A DNA stretch of 36,960 bases, taken from positions 1-36,960 of the forward strand of contig JADLBN010000038.1 in NCBI GenBank assembly GCA_020847675.1, written 5' to 3'. A model generated the notes under the pieces. It did no database searches and had not been told where the DNA came from. It saw nothing but the letters and a program-made list of their open reading frames with translations. Below, in pieces: positions 1-7,086 of this stretch. This stretch comes from Burkholderiales bacterium (lineage in GTDB: Bacteria; Pseudomonadota; Gammaproteobacteria; Burkholderiales; Casimicrobiaceae). Within the stretch, counting starts at the first letter, position 1, and each line of letters begins with the position of its first letter. A program made the translations under genes and the position numbers.

Positions 1-347
1 GCGCAGGCGGCGCCGGACGGGGCAGGGCGCAGCCGACGCTTTAGCGGCATTTGTGAATCGCCCCGCAAGTTGTCGATTAACTGGGCGATGAAAACGAAAC
101 GGCCCTCGAGAACGAGGGCCGCGTGCCCGCTGCTGTTGCGTCTGGACCTGCGGTCCCTGACGCCTCATCCCGGGTGCCCCGGAAACCACCTTGCCGCAGG
201 TCGGCAGGTTGGCGACAGGCAGGCGGCCTGTGCTCTCGATGTGAGTCGAAGTTTACACGGTCGCGCAGTTCCTGTGTGTTTTTTCTGCGGACGCTTGCGG
301 TACGTCGGCGCCGCGCGGCGCACGTGGGGATGCTGGAAAGTCGGCCG
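1..347. other. Gene-free left edge with structured sequence
   Basis: No convincing protein is visible here; the short frames have no family resemblance. The stretch holds a terminator-like hairpin at 100-121 and several inverted repeats: GACCTGCGG at 145-153 with CCGCAGGTC at 194-202; TGCCG at 192-196 with CGGCA at 202-206; ACAGGC at 215-220 with GCCTGT at 226-231. The second repeat overlaps the right arm of the first, so the two could form alternative folds. It may be the 3' UTR of the minus-strand gene ending at 348 or a separate small RNA. I could not match it to 6S RNA, SRP RNA, RNase P RNA, tmRNA or a known riboswitch class by eye. Confidence 0.4.
88..121 (-). terminator. Rho-independent terminator, minus strand
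   Basis: A perfect 9-bp stem, CGGCCCTCG at 100-108 and CGAGGGCCG at 113-121, closes a 4-nt loop. Read on the minus strand it is followed by a T-rich run (TTTCGTTTTC, from 99 down to 90), as expected of an intrinsic terminator. It would end transcripts that come leftward through the 94-aa gene at 348-632. Confidence 0.75.
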
Positions 348-632
348 TCAGCCGGAAGCGCTGCAAATCACTGAGCAGCGTTCCCGCGCGTAGTCCCAGG
401 CGCTGAAGCGGACTTCGGGCGCGTCGACGCTCAGGATGAACGGGTCTTCCCCGAAGGACACGTAGCTGTCCCAGAGTTCCGACGCCGACATTCCGGCTTT
501 GAAGGCCGACTCGAGGTACTCGTCGACGATCCTGCGGCAGTGCCCGATCGCCAACCCTGCATCGGCGAACTCGCCGTGCTTGTACCGCTCGTCCTCTTCC
601 ATGCAGTGAAAGTTGTCGTCCACCATCACCAC
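348..632 (-). CDS. Conserved-looking hypothetical protein, 94 aa
   Basis: Small soluble protein of unknown function. It opens with a beta-strand-like VVMVDDNFH segment, followed by acidic/aromatic residues (MEEDERY), a helix containing CRRIVDEYL, and a later GEDPFI motif. This is a coherent single-domain composition that I recall from uncharacterised short proteins in Proteobacteria. No catalytic motif can be named. The first start is GTG at 632; an ATG at 626 is an alternative, and neither has a clear ribosome site. The mini-ORF at 669-788 lies in the same frame directly upstream, separated by one TGA and 12 further sense codons. A terminator lies about 230 bp downstream. The gene is probably real; its function is unknown. 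Confidence 0.7.
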   Translation of the reverse strand: MVMVDDNFHCMEEDERYKHGEFADAGLAIGHCRRIVDEYLESAFKAGMSASELWDSYVSFGEDPFILSVDAPEVRFSAWDYARERCSVICSASG

Positions 633-668
633 GCAGGGCGTGCCGCCCTTCTTGGTTCGTGGATGGCG

Positions 669-788
669 TCACCCGGCCGCGACGAAGTGTCGCGGGTCCA
701 AGTCCCGTTCGCCGTCCCACCGGTAGGCCACCAGCGGCCCGTCCTTCGCCGCCGAATAGTCGACGCAGGCGACCTTGGGCGATTGCAG
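669..788 (-). CDS. Possible mini-protein, 39 codons, non-ATG start
   Basis: This short frame reads KVACVDYSAAKDGPLVAYRW in its middle and ends at a TGA at 669-671. Almost every third codon position is G or C, as in the real genes around it, which argues for coding. A TGA five codons upstream closes the frame, so the start must be non-ATG; CTG at 788 is the best guess. It is in the same frame as the 94-aa gene downstream (start 632). It could be a separate small gene translated just before that one, or the N-terminal part of a longer protein now split by a stop codon. It starts 44 bp from the divergent Nudix regulator. No function can be assigned. Confidence 0.4.
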   Translation of the reverse strand: MQSPKVACVDYSAAKDGPLVAYRWDGERDLDPRHFVAAG

Positions 789-832
789 CCCCGGGGTGGC
801 CCGTCATCTACTACTTGTCGGCGAGGACCGGA

Positions 833-1504
833 ATGCCCAACGCGGACCCGAAGCGCCACCCGATGCCCTTCACGCGGCTGGAGATCGCGGTGATGAGCCT
901 CGTCGACGGCGAACTGCAGGTTCTGCTCGCCCGGCGCGCGGAAGCACCGTACGCCGGCAAGTGGGCGCTGCCCGGGGGCGTCCTCCGCATCGACCTGGAT
1001 GCGTCGCTGGATGCGGCGGCCTTGCGCGTCATGCGCGAACGACTTGGGCTGGACCTGCCGTTCCTGCGGCAGCTCTGCGCCGCAGGCGGCCCGACGCGCG
1101 ATCCGCGCGCGCCGTGGGCGCTCAGCGTCGTGTATCGGGCACTGGTGCCGGCCGACAATGTCAAGCCCCTGGCGGGCAAGCGCATCGAAGCGCTCGCCTG
1201 GCGATGCGTCGACGACGCGATTGCCGACAGGAATCTGGCGTTCGACCACGCGATGCTGGCGTTTCGGGCGGTCGGGAGCACGCGCACCGAGGTCGAGCGC
1301 CTGGACCTGCCGGCCGGGTTCCTTCCCGGTCAGTTCACGCGCGGCGAACTGCAGTCGACCTGCGAACAGTTGCTGGGACGACGACTGGACGAGTCGTCGT
1401 TCAGACGCAAGCTTGCGGACCGGCAGGTGGTCGAACCGGTCGAGGGCGCCATGAGGACGGGCGCCAATCGTCCGGCCCGGATCTACCGTCTGCGCGCACG
1501 CTGA
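833..1504 (+). CDS. NrtR-like Nudix transcriptional regulator
   Basis: 223-aa protein with an N-terminal Nudix fold (about residues 13-150) and a C-terminal winged helix (about 155-222; LPGQFTRGELQ, then FRRKL and RPARIYRL). This arrangement is that of NrtR-type regulators, in which the Nudix domain senses a nucleotide such as ADP-ribose instead of hydrolysing it. The Nudix box begins LPGG (47-50), but the helix reads RVMRERLGL where catalytic enzymes have REUxEExGU, so most metal-binding glutamates are absent and hydrolase activity is unlikely. The ATG at 833 was chosen for the purine-rich GAGGACCGGA just upstream; ATG at 863 is an alternative. No NAD-synthesis gene is adjacent, so the target is unknown. 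Confidence 0.8.
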   Translation: MPNADPKRHPMPFTRLEIAVMSLVDGELQVLLARRAEAPYAGKWALPGGVLRIDLDASLDAAALRVMRERLGLDLPFLRQLCAAGGPTRDPRAPWALSVVYRALVPADNVKPLAGKRIEALAWRCVDDAIADRNLAFDHAMLAFRAVGSTRTEVERLDLPAGFLPGQFTRGELQSTCEQLLGRRLDESSFRRKLADRQVVEPVEGAMRTGANRPARIYRLRAR

Positions 1505-1576
1505 AGGCGAATTCCCGTGGTCGCCGGGTTCGTCGAAGGCGGCGCGCTGTGCGGCGGCCGGTGTCCGCACTCCGCT

Positions 1577-2251
1577 TCATTCCGAAGGGCCACGGCGTGA
1601 CCTTGCGGTCCGTATGCCTCCCGAGTCACCGGATTTCGCGGAGATGCCCGGGCGGCGTCGCCCCGCCCCCTCCACGAACAGCGCGACCATGGTGTCGAAT
1701 TCCCCGGCCAGCCGGATCCGGGGCACGGTGAGCCAGCGCATCAGGGCGCCGAGATAGAGGTAGTGGAAGTAGGTGCCGAGTTGCTCCGGGCGTTGCGTGG
1801 CCGCCAGTTCGCCGCGCTGCTGCGCGGCGCGGATCAGGCGGGTCCAGAGCGGAAGCAGGCCGCGGTCGGGTCCGGAGGCGGCCGGATCGAAGGTCGCGAA
1901 CTTGTAGCGGATGTAGGGAAGCAGCACGTCGGCGTGCTGCTCGCACCAGCGGGCCGAAGCGTGCAGCAGCGGCGACAGGCCCGCGCGGAAGCCCGCACGC
2001 GCGTCGCGGTCGAGATCCCTCGCAGAGAGGTCTCGCGCGAGTTCGTCCTCGAGCATCCGTTCGAGCAGGGCCTCCTTGCACGCGAAGTACTTGTAGAGCG
2101 TGCGCTTGGAAACCCGGGCGCTGGCCGCGATCTCCTCCATCGTCACCGCCGCGTAGCCGCGCGAGTCGAACAGCATCGCGGCGACGCGGGCAACGTGCGC
2201 GGGCAGCAGCATCCGGTTCGAGGGGCGCCCGGGGGTGCGGTTCGACGCCAT
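1577..2251 (-). CDS. TetR family transcriptional regulator
   Basis: 224-aa repressor-type protein. The N-terminal helix-turn-helix is clear at about residues 20-66 (FDSRGYAAVTMEEIAASARV, then SKRTLYKYFACKEAL). The rest is the helical ligand-binding and dimerisation domain, with a basic, low-complexity C-terminal tail. It is divergent from the glycosyltransferase at 2311, with 59 bp between the start codons. That gap contains the palindrome at 2273-2297, the obvious candidate operator for both genes. By analogy with TetR regulators beside UGT-like enzymes, it probably derepresses the glycosyltransferase when a small hydrophobic or toxic ligand binds. The ligand cannot be read from the sequence. 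Confidence 0.9.
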   Translation of the reverse strand: MASNRTPGRPSNRMLLPAHVARVAAMLFDSRGYAAVTMEEIAASARVSKRTLYKYFACKEALLERMLEDELARDLSARDLDRDARAGFRAGLSPLLHASARWCEQHADVLLPYIRYKFATFDPAASGPDRGLLPLWTRLIRAAQQRGELAATQRPEQLGTYFHYLYLGALMRWLTVPRIRLAGEFDTMVALFVEGAGRRRPGISAKSGDSGGIRTARSRRGPSE

Positions 2252-2272
2252 GGCCGGCTGGTTTCCAGCGGT

Positions 2273-2297
2273 GTAAAGTAAACGCCGTCTACTTTAC
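2273..2297. promoter_or_regulatory. Palindromic operator between tetR and glycosyltransferase
   Basis: GTAAAGTA at 2273-2280 is answered by TACTTTAC at 2290-2297. AC at 2282-2283 pairs with GT at 2287-2288, leaving one mismatched pair (2281/2289) around a GCC centre. Ten of eleven arm positions are symmetric in 25 bp. Size, AT-rich arms and position between divergent starts fit a TetR-type operator. Confidence 0.75.
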
Positions 2298-2310
2298 GCC
2301 GAATCCTTCG

Positions 2311-3573
2311 ATGAAGCTCCTGATCCTGACCTGCGGCACCGAGGGCGACACGCGCCCGCTCGCCGCGCTGGGCCACGCGCTGCGCGCCGCGGGTCACGAC
2401 GCATCCCTGCTTGGCGACGCGAGCACGCTCGGCGCCGCGCGCGACCTCGGCGTTCCTGCGGCTGCGCTGTCGGGCGACATCCGCGAGCTGTTCACGACGT
2501 GGGGGCGGCAGGGGCCGCGCGGCACGGCCAGGGCGCTCGTTGCGCTGACGAATACGCACACCGCGGCCTGGATGAAGGAGACGCTGGCCGCGGCGCGGGG
2601 CTGCGACGCGATCGTCACGTCCGGGCTCGCCGGCTTCGTCGGTCTCTCGGTCGCCGAGCGGCTCGCGCTGCCCGCGATCGGCGCGGGGATGATCCCGCTC
2701 ACGCCGTCGCGCGAGTTCGCCTCACCGTTCCTGCCGCCGGCGTGGGTGCCTGCATGGCTCAACCGGCCAAGCCTCGCGCTGACCAACCAGCTCTTCTGGC
2801 TCGCGTTCCGCACCGCGCTCGACCGCGCCCGCGCCGACGTGCTCGGCCTGCCGCCCCGGCGGCGCCTGTGGACCGATCACGCCATGCTCTACGGCATCTC
2901 GCCGACGCTGCTGCCGAGGCCGGCCGATTGGCCGGCGAATGCGCTGATGTGCGGGCAGTGGGTGATCGGGGCGACCACCGGCTTCGCGCCGGATCCGACT
3001 CTCGCCGCCTTCCTGGAGGCAGGCCCGCCACCGGTCTACGTCGGGTTCGGCAGCATGACCGGCATCGACATGAAGGTGATGCTCGACGCGGTCGTCGCCG
3101 CTCTCGGCGGCCGCCGCGCCGTCTTCTGGCCGGGCTGGAATGGCCTTGGCGGTGCGGGACTGCCGGCGAACGTGCGCTGCATCGACGCGACGCCGCACGA
3201 CTGGCTGTTCCCCCGCACGGCCGCGGTCGTCCATCACGGCGGATCGGGAACCAGCCACTCGGCGCTGCGCGCCGGCAAGCCGTCGATCGTCATGCCGTTC
3301 ACCGGCGACCAGCCGTTCTGGGCCGGGCGGCTCGCGCGGCTGGGCGTCGCGCCGGCCGCGCTCTCCGCGTCGCGACCGGATGCGAAGGCTCTCGTCGCGG
3401 CCTTCGACTTCGTCGCCCGTCGCGAGGTCGTCGAGCGCGCCGCTGGACTGGGGCGAAGCATGGCGGGCGAGGACGGCCTCGCCACGGCCGTCGCGGCGAT
3501 CGAGCGTCTCGTCACGGTGCCGGACGCGCCGCTTGCCGCTTCGCCGTCCGAACCTGTCTCGATCCTGCGGTGA
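2311..3573 (+). CDS. GT1-family glycosyltransferase (UGT / sterol-glucosyltransferase-like)
   Basis: 420-aa GT-B fold enzyme. The N-terminal acceptor domain starts with MKLLILTCGTEGDTRPLAAL, the GT28/UGT signature of a nucleotide-sugar glycosyltransferase. The C-terminal donor domain holds VYVGFGSM (about residues 243-250) and the donor-binding block HHGGSGTSHSALRAGKPSIV near residues 309-328, followed by MPFTGDQPFWA. Such enzymes transfer a sugar from UDP- or dTDP-sugars to sterols, macrolides, rhamnolipid precursors or other hydrophobic acceptors in the cytoplasm. The acceptor cannot be inferred. The ATG at 2311 has no clear Shine-Dalgarno sequence and lies 14 bp after the palindrome. It is probably controlled by the divergent TetR protein. 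Confidence 0.87.
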   Translation: MKLLILTCGTEGDTRPLAALGHALRAAGHDASLLGDASTLGAARDLGVPAAALSGDIRELFTTWGRQGPRGTARALVALTNTHTAAWMKETLAAARGCDAIVTSGLAGFVGLSVAERLALPAIGAGMIPLTPSREFASPFLPPAWVPAWLNRPSLALTNQLFWLAFRTALDRARADVLGLPPRRRLWTDHAMLYGISPTLLPRPADWPANALMCGQWVIGATTGFAPDPTLAAFLEAGPPPVYVGFGSMTGIDMKVMLDAVVAALGGRRAVFWPGWNGLGGAGLPANVRCIDATPHDWLFPRTAAVVHHGGSGTSHSALRAGKPSIVMPFTGDQPFWAGRLARLGVAPAALSASRPDAKALVAAFDFVARREVVERAAGLGRSMAGEDGLATAVAAIERLVTVPDAPLAASPSEPVSILR

Positions 3574-3873
3574 GTCCCGTCGCCGGCTCCTCGGTGACCG
3601 TCGCGGACGTCGCGCCGTGCGACTTGGTATGCTCGCCCGTGGCCTGGAGCGAGCATCGGCGCGTCGGTCAGCGGTGCGCATGGCATGCTCCGCGGCAGCG
3701 ACCGCGTTGCGATGCGCAGGCAATGGCCATTCGAAGGGATCGTGTGCGCGGCGATGATCCGGCGGGAGGGATTCGTTGCTCGCCGTGACCCGTCGACACG
3801 ATCGGGAGCAGGCGGATGCGGATTGCGAGGATCGGACGTTGCGGGCGACACGGCGTCGGCGGGAGCGAGACCC
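3574..3873. other. 300-bp gap with one strong inverted repeat
   Basis: No gene is visible. ATGCTCGC at 3629-3636 pairs with GCGAGCAT at 3649-3656 around a 12-nt loop. There is no T-run, so it is either a weak terminator for the glycosyltransferase or a protein-binding site before the cyclodeaminase-family gene. The reading frame of the next gene stays open upstream to 3685, but that translation is low-complexity and resembles no family. Confidence 0.4.
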
Positions 3874-4881
3874 GTGCCTGAGCCGGAACCTTCAGGAGCC
3901 AGCGAGGAGGCCGCGCGCGAGTCGATTCTCTATCTCCCCGATGCCGACGTCGCGGGACTCGGGATCGATCTCGACGATTTGCGCGACGCCGTGGCCTCGG
4001 CGTTCGCGTCTAAGGCGCGAGGCGCGAGCGGCGCTTCGGAAAAGTCGACCGTGGTCGTCGGCACCGGGCACATCTTCCAGGCGAAGCCCGGCATCCTGCG
4101 CGATGCAGGACTCGCCGGCGTCAAGTGGTTCGGGCTCGTTCCGCAGCCTTCGGAGGGCGAGCCGAGCCTCCACAGCACGATCCTCGTGTCCGACGTGCGC
4201 ACGGGCAGGCTCCTGGCGATCGTCGCCGGCGACTGGATCACCGCGAAGCGCACCGCCGCGATGTCCGCCATCGCCGCACGCAGGTTCGCGCGGCCGGCAA
4301 GCGCGTCGATCGCCTTCATCGGGGCCGGCGTGCAGGGTGCAGCCCATCTGGAAGCCCTGCCGCGCGTGCTCCCGCGTCTGCGGCGAGCCGTGGTCTGCAG
4401 CCGCACCGCCGCGAGTGCGACGCGACTGGCCGACGCCGCGCGGCGGGCAGGGTTCACGGCGAGCACCACCGCCGACCCGCGGGCTGCGGTCGAAGACGCG
4501 GACATCGTCGTGACGAGCGTTCCGGAAGGGGCCTGGCGTGGCGCGCTGCTCGAACCTGCGTGGCTGCAGCCCGGCGCCTTCGTCGCGGCCGTCGATCTCG
4601 CGCGTTCGTGGAATCGCGACACGCTGCGGGATTTCGACCTCCTCGCCACCGACGACCACGAGCAGAGCAGGACGCTTGCCGCGGAGGGGCGCATGAGCTA
4701 CGCGGGCCCTTACGATGCCGACCTCTCCGACCTCTGCGGAGGAGACGCGGTCGAACGCACGGGCGACACGCAGCGCGTGCTGTTCAGTTTCTCGGGACAC
4801 GCGCTCGCGGATCTTGCGGCGGCGCAGGTCGCGCTGCAAGCGGCGAGGACAGCGGGCCGGGGCCTGCGGCTGCCGGGTTGA
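3874..4881 (+). CDS. Ornithine cyclodeaminase / mu-crystallin family protein
   Basis: 335-aa NAD(P)-dependent enzyme of the OCD/mu-crystallin family, which includes ornithine cyclodeaminase, alanine dehydrogenase and ketimine reductases. Visible hallmarks are the N-terminal substrate domain, the WITAKRTAAMSAIAARRFAR helix (residues 121-140) whose Arg/Thr/Ala pattern is typical, and the Rossmann motif GAGVQG at 150-155 followed by AAHLEAL. A GTG at 3874 is preferred because GGGAGCGAGA lies just upstream at 3861-3870 and the family domain begins about 18 residues in. Longer starts back to 3685 give unrelated sequence. It is followed after 226 bp by a Bug/UroD pair. The exact substrate is unknown. 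Confidence 0.82.
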   Translation: MPEPEPSGASEEAARESILYLPDADVAGLGIDLDDLRDAVASAFASKARGASGASEKSTVVVGTGHIFQAKPGILRDAGLAGVKWFGLVPQPSEGEPSLHSTILVSDVRTGRLLAIVAGDWITAKRTAAMSAIAARRFARPASASIAFIGAGVQGAAHLEALPRVLPRLRRAVVCSRTAASATRLADAARRAGFTASTTADPRAAVEDADIVVTSVPEGAWRGALLEPAWLQPGAFVAAVDLARSWNRDTLRDFDLLATDDHEQSRTLAAEGRMSYAGPYDADLSDLCGGDAVERTGDTQRVLFSFSGHALADLAAAQVALQAARTAGRGLRLPG

Positions 4882-4914
4882 GCCGCGCGATCCGGACGAC
4901 GATTCCGATGCACC

Positions 4915-4943
4915 TTGAATCCGCCGCGGATTCGAATACCATG
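4915..4943 (+). promoter_or_regulatory. Dyad and possible promoter before the Bug-UroD pair
   Basis: GAATCCGC at 4917-4924 and GCGGATTC at 4926-4933 form a perfect dyad around a single C. TTGAAT (4915-4920) and TACCAT (4937-4942), 16 bp apart, could serve as weak sigma-70 elements, with the dyad between them. This is the only AT-rich patch in the 226-bp gap before the gene at 5108. The dyad is clear; the promoter reading is tentative. Confidence 0.35.
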
Positions 4944-5107
4944 GCTTCGGATCGGGAAGCGACGATCGGGCCGGCCGATTGGCCTGACCGGCCGGAGTGG
5001 CCGGTGCGATTGCGCTTTCCGGTGTTTTCGATGAGGTCGACGCTGCGCGCTGCCGCCGCTTGAACGCTTCCGACGTTTCCTCTCCACATCTGCCAGGACC
5101 CCTACCG

Positions 5108-6100
5108 ATGTCACATCCGCGGAATTTCCTCACGGGCGCGCTCGCCCTGCTCGTGACTGCAGCAGCCTGGGTCGCACCCCAGGAAGCCAGCGCCCAGTCG
5201 TGGCCGACCAAGTCGATTCGCCTCGTCGTTCCCTACACCGCCGGCGGCTCCTCGGATTTCGTGGCCCGTCTCATGGCGCAGAAGCTGACCGAAGGCCTGG
5301 GCCAGTCGGTGGTCGTCGACAACAAGCCCGGCGTGGCCGGCATCGTCGGCACCGAGATCGTGGCCAAGAGCGCGCCCGACGGTTACACGCTGGCGCTGAT
5401 CGGCATGACCACGCACGCCGCCAATCCGTCGCTGTACAAGACGCTGCCCTACGACCCGGTGAAGGACTTCGCGCCGATCTCGGTGGCGATCGTCTCGCCG
5501 CTGGTGCTGGTGGTGAATCCTGCCGTCCCGGCGAAGAGCGTCCAGGAGCTGATCGCCTACGCGAAGGCGCATCCGGGAACGGTGAACTACGGCTCGGCCG
5601 GGGTGGGCAACACGCTGCACCTCGCCGGCGAGTCGTTCAAGGCGGCCGCCGGCATCGACATCGTGCACGTGCCGTACAAGGGCGCGTCGGCGGCGATGAA
5701 CGACCTGCTCGGCGGGCGCATCCAGATGATGATCGACCTCGTGCAGACGCCGCTCCCGCACATCCAGGCCGGCAAGCTGCGGGCGCTGGGCGTGACCAGC
5801 GCCACGAGGGTGCCGATGCTGCCCGACGTGCCGACCATCGCCGAGTCGGGGCTGCCCGGTTTCGAGTTCGCCACGTGGATCGGCATCGCTGCGCCTGCAG
5901 GAACCCCGAAGGCGATCGTCGACCGCATCCACGCCGAGATGGTGAAGGCCCTGGCGATGCCCGAGGTGAAGGAGGCGTTCGCGAAGCAGGGGATGGTGAC
6001 CGCGCCGTCCGCGTCGCCGGAAGCCTTCGCGCGGCAGATCGTCGCCGAGAAGGCGCGCATCGCCGCGCTCGCGAAGAACATCGGGATCCAGCCGGAATGA
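5108..6100 (+). CDS. Bug/TctC-family periplasmic binding protein
   Basis: 330-aa solute-binding protein of the tripartite tricarboxylate transporter (Bug) family. A signal peptide covers residues 1-29, with a hydrophobic core and EASA-Q cleavage site. The mature protein opens WPTKSIRLVVPYTAGGSSDF, the family's first conserved strand and P-loop-like turn. It has NKPGVAGIVGTEIVAKSAPD at 74-93 and the HVPYKG motif. Bug proteins bind carboxylates, amides or aromatic acids in the periplasm. No TctA or TctB membrane gene is in the window, so its permease must be elsewhere or it acts as a sensor. Its stop overlaps the ATG of the next gene (ATGA). ATG 5108 fits the signal peptide. Confidence 0.92.
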   Translation: MSHPRNFLTGALALLVTAAAWVAPQEASAQSWPTKSIRLVVPYTAGGSSDFVARLMAQKLTEGLGQSVVVDNKPGVAGIVGTEIVAKSAPDGYTLALIGMTTHAANPSLYKTLPYDPVKDFAPISVAIVSPLVLVVNPAVPAKSVQELIAYAKAHPGTVNYGSAGVGNTLHLAGESFKAAAGIDIVHVPYKGASAAMNDLLGGRIQMMIDLVQTPLPHIQAGKLRALGVTSATRVPMLPDVPTIAESGLPGFEFATWIGIAAPAGTPKAIVDRIHAEMVKALAMPEVKEAFAKQGMVTAPSASPEAFARQIVAEKARIAALAKNIGIQPE

Positions 6101-7044
6101 GCAGGCCGATGAAGAAGCGCGAGCGGTTCCTCGCCGCGATCGAGGGCCGGGCCGTCGATCGTCCCCCGGTCACGGCCTGGGTCCACTTCCTGTCCGACCA
6201 CCTGTCGGGCGAGGAGACGGCCGTCCTGCACGCGAAGTTCCTGCGCGCGTACGACTGGGACGTCGCCAAGCTGATGAACGACTATCGCTATCCGGTGCCA
6301 CCGGGGCTCGAGTTGCTCGACTCGGCGGTCGCGCTGCGCCGCTTCAAGTCCCTGTCGCTCGACGAGCGCGCCTTCGCCGAGCAGCTCCGCGCGATCGAGT
6401 CCCTGCGCCGCGAGCTCGGTCCCGACTGGCCGATCCTCGACACGCTGTTCGATCCCTACCAGCAGGTGCTGCGCAACGTCGGCTTCAGCCAGGCGGGCGC
6501 CATCGTGATGCACCGCGAGGCGGCGCTGGAAATGCTCGACGCGGTGGCCGACACGCTGTGCCGCTACGTCGCTGCCGCCCGTGCCGCCGGGGCCGACGGT
6601 TTCTTCCTGTCGATCAACGGCGCGATCCGCGAGGGATTCCCGCGCGGCGCGAGCGAGGCCGTCTTCCGCGAGTTCCAGCGGCCGTTCGACCTTCGCCTGC
6701 TCGCCGCCGCGGAGGGCGCGGTGCGCGTGCTCCACGTCCACGGGGTCGGCCTCGACCTCGATCGCGTGCTCGACTACCCGTGCGAAGCGTTCAGCGTGTC
6801 CGACCGGTTGCAGGGCAATCCCACGCTCGCGCAGTTGCGCGAGAGAACCGGCCGCTGCCTGATGGGCGGCATCGACGAGACCCGCATCCAGGAGCGGACG
6901 CTGCCCGACGTGCGCGCCGAGATCGACGACGCATTGGCGCAAGCCGGCCGCGAGCGGTTCATCCTGGCACCCGGGTGCACGCTGCCGTCGTTCTCGCCGC
7001 AGCGCACGCTGCGGCACGTTCGCGACTACACGCAGCGCATCTGA
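6097..7044 (+). CDS. Uroporphyrinogen decarboxylase superfamily protein, not HemE
   Basis: 315-aa TIM-barrel protein of the URO-D/methyltransferase superfamily. It begins MKKRERFLAAIEGRAVDRPP (after four residues) and ends with FILAPGCTLPSFSP, both typical of the superfamily. The RQAGRY substrate motif of genuine HemE is absent (TAWVHF is found there), so heme synthesis is unlikely. Relatives include cobalamin-dependent methyltransferase components and uncharacterised catabolic enzymes. ATG 6097 overlaps the preceding Bug stop by 4 nt, implying translational coupling; ATG 6109 with GAGCAGG upstream is a possible alternative start. The pairing suggests that the enzyme acts on, or senses, the compound captured by the Bug protein. 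Confidence 0.85.
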   Translation: MSRPMKKRERFLAAIEGRAVDRPPVTAWVHFLSDHLSGEETAVLHAKFLRAYDWDVAKLMNDYRYPVPPGLELLDSAVALRRFKSLSLDERAFAEQLRAIESLRRELGPDWPILDTLFDPYQQVLRNVGFSQAGAIVMHREAALEMLDAVADTLCRYVAAARAAGADGFFLSINGAIREGFPRGASEAVFREFQRPFDLRLLAAAEGAVRVLHVHGVGLDLDRVLDYPCEAFSVSDRLQGNPTLAQLRERTGRCLMGGIDETRIQERTLPDVRAEIDDALAQAGRERFILAPGCTLPSFSPQRTLRHVRDYTQRI

Positions 7045-7086
7045 CCGGCGGCGCAGCGCCTCGGGCGGCGCTTCACGCGGTCCGCG

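Noticed and set aside
6097..7044. HemE uroporphyrinogen decarboxylase
   Set aside because: Lacks the N-terminal RQAGRY substrate motif and has no heme-synthesis neighbours; kept as a superfamily member only.
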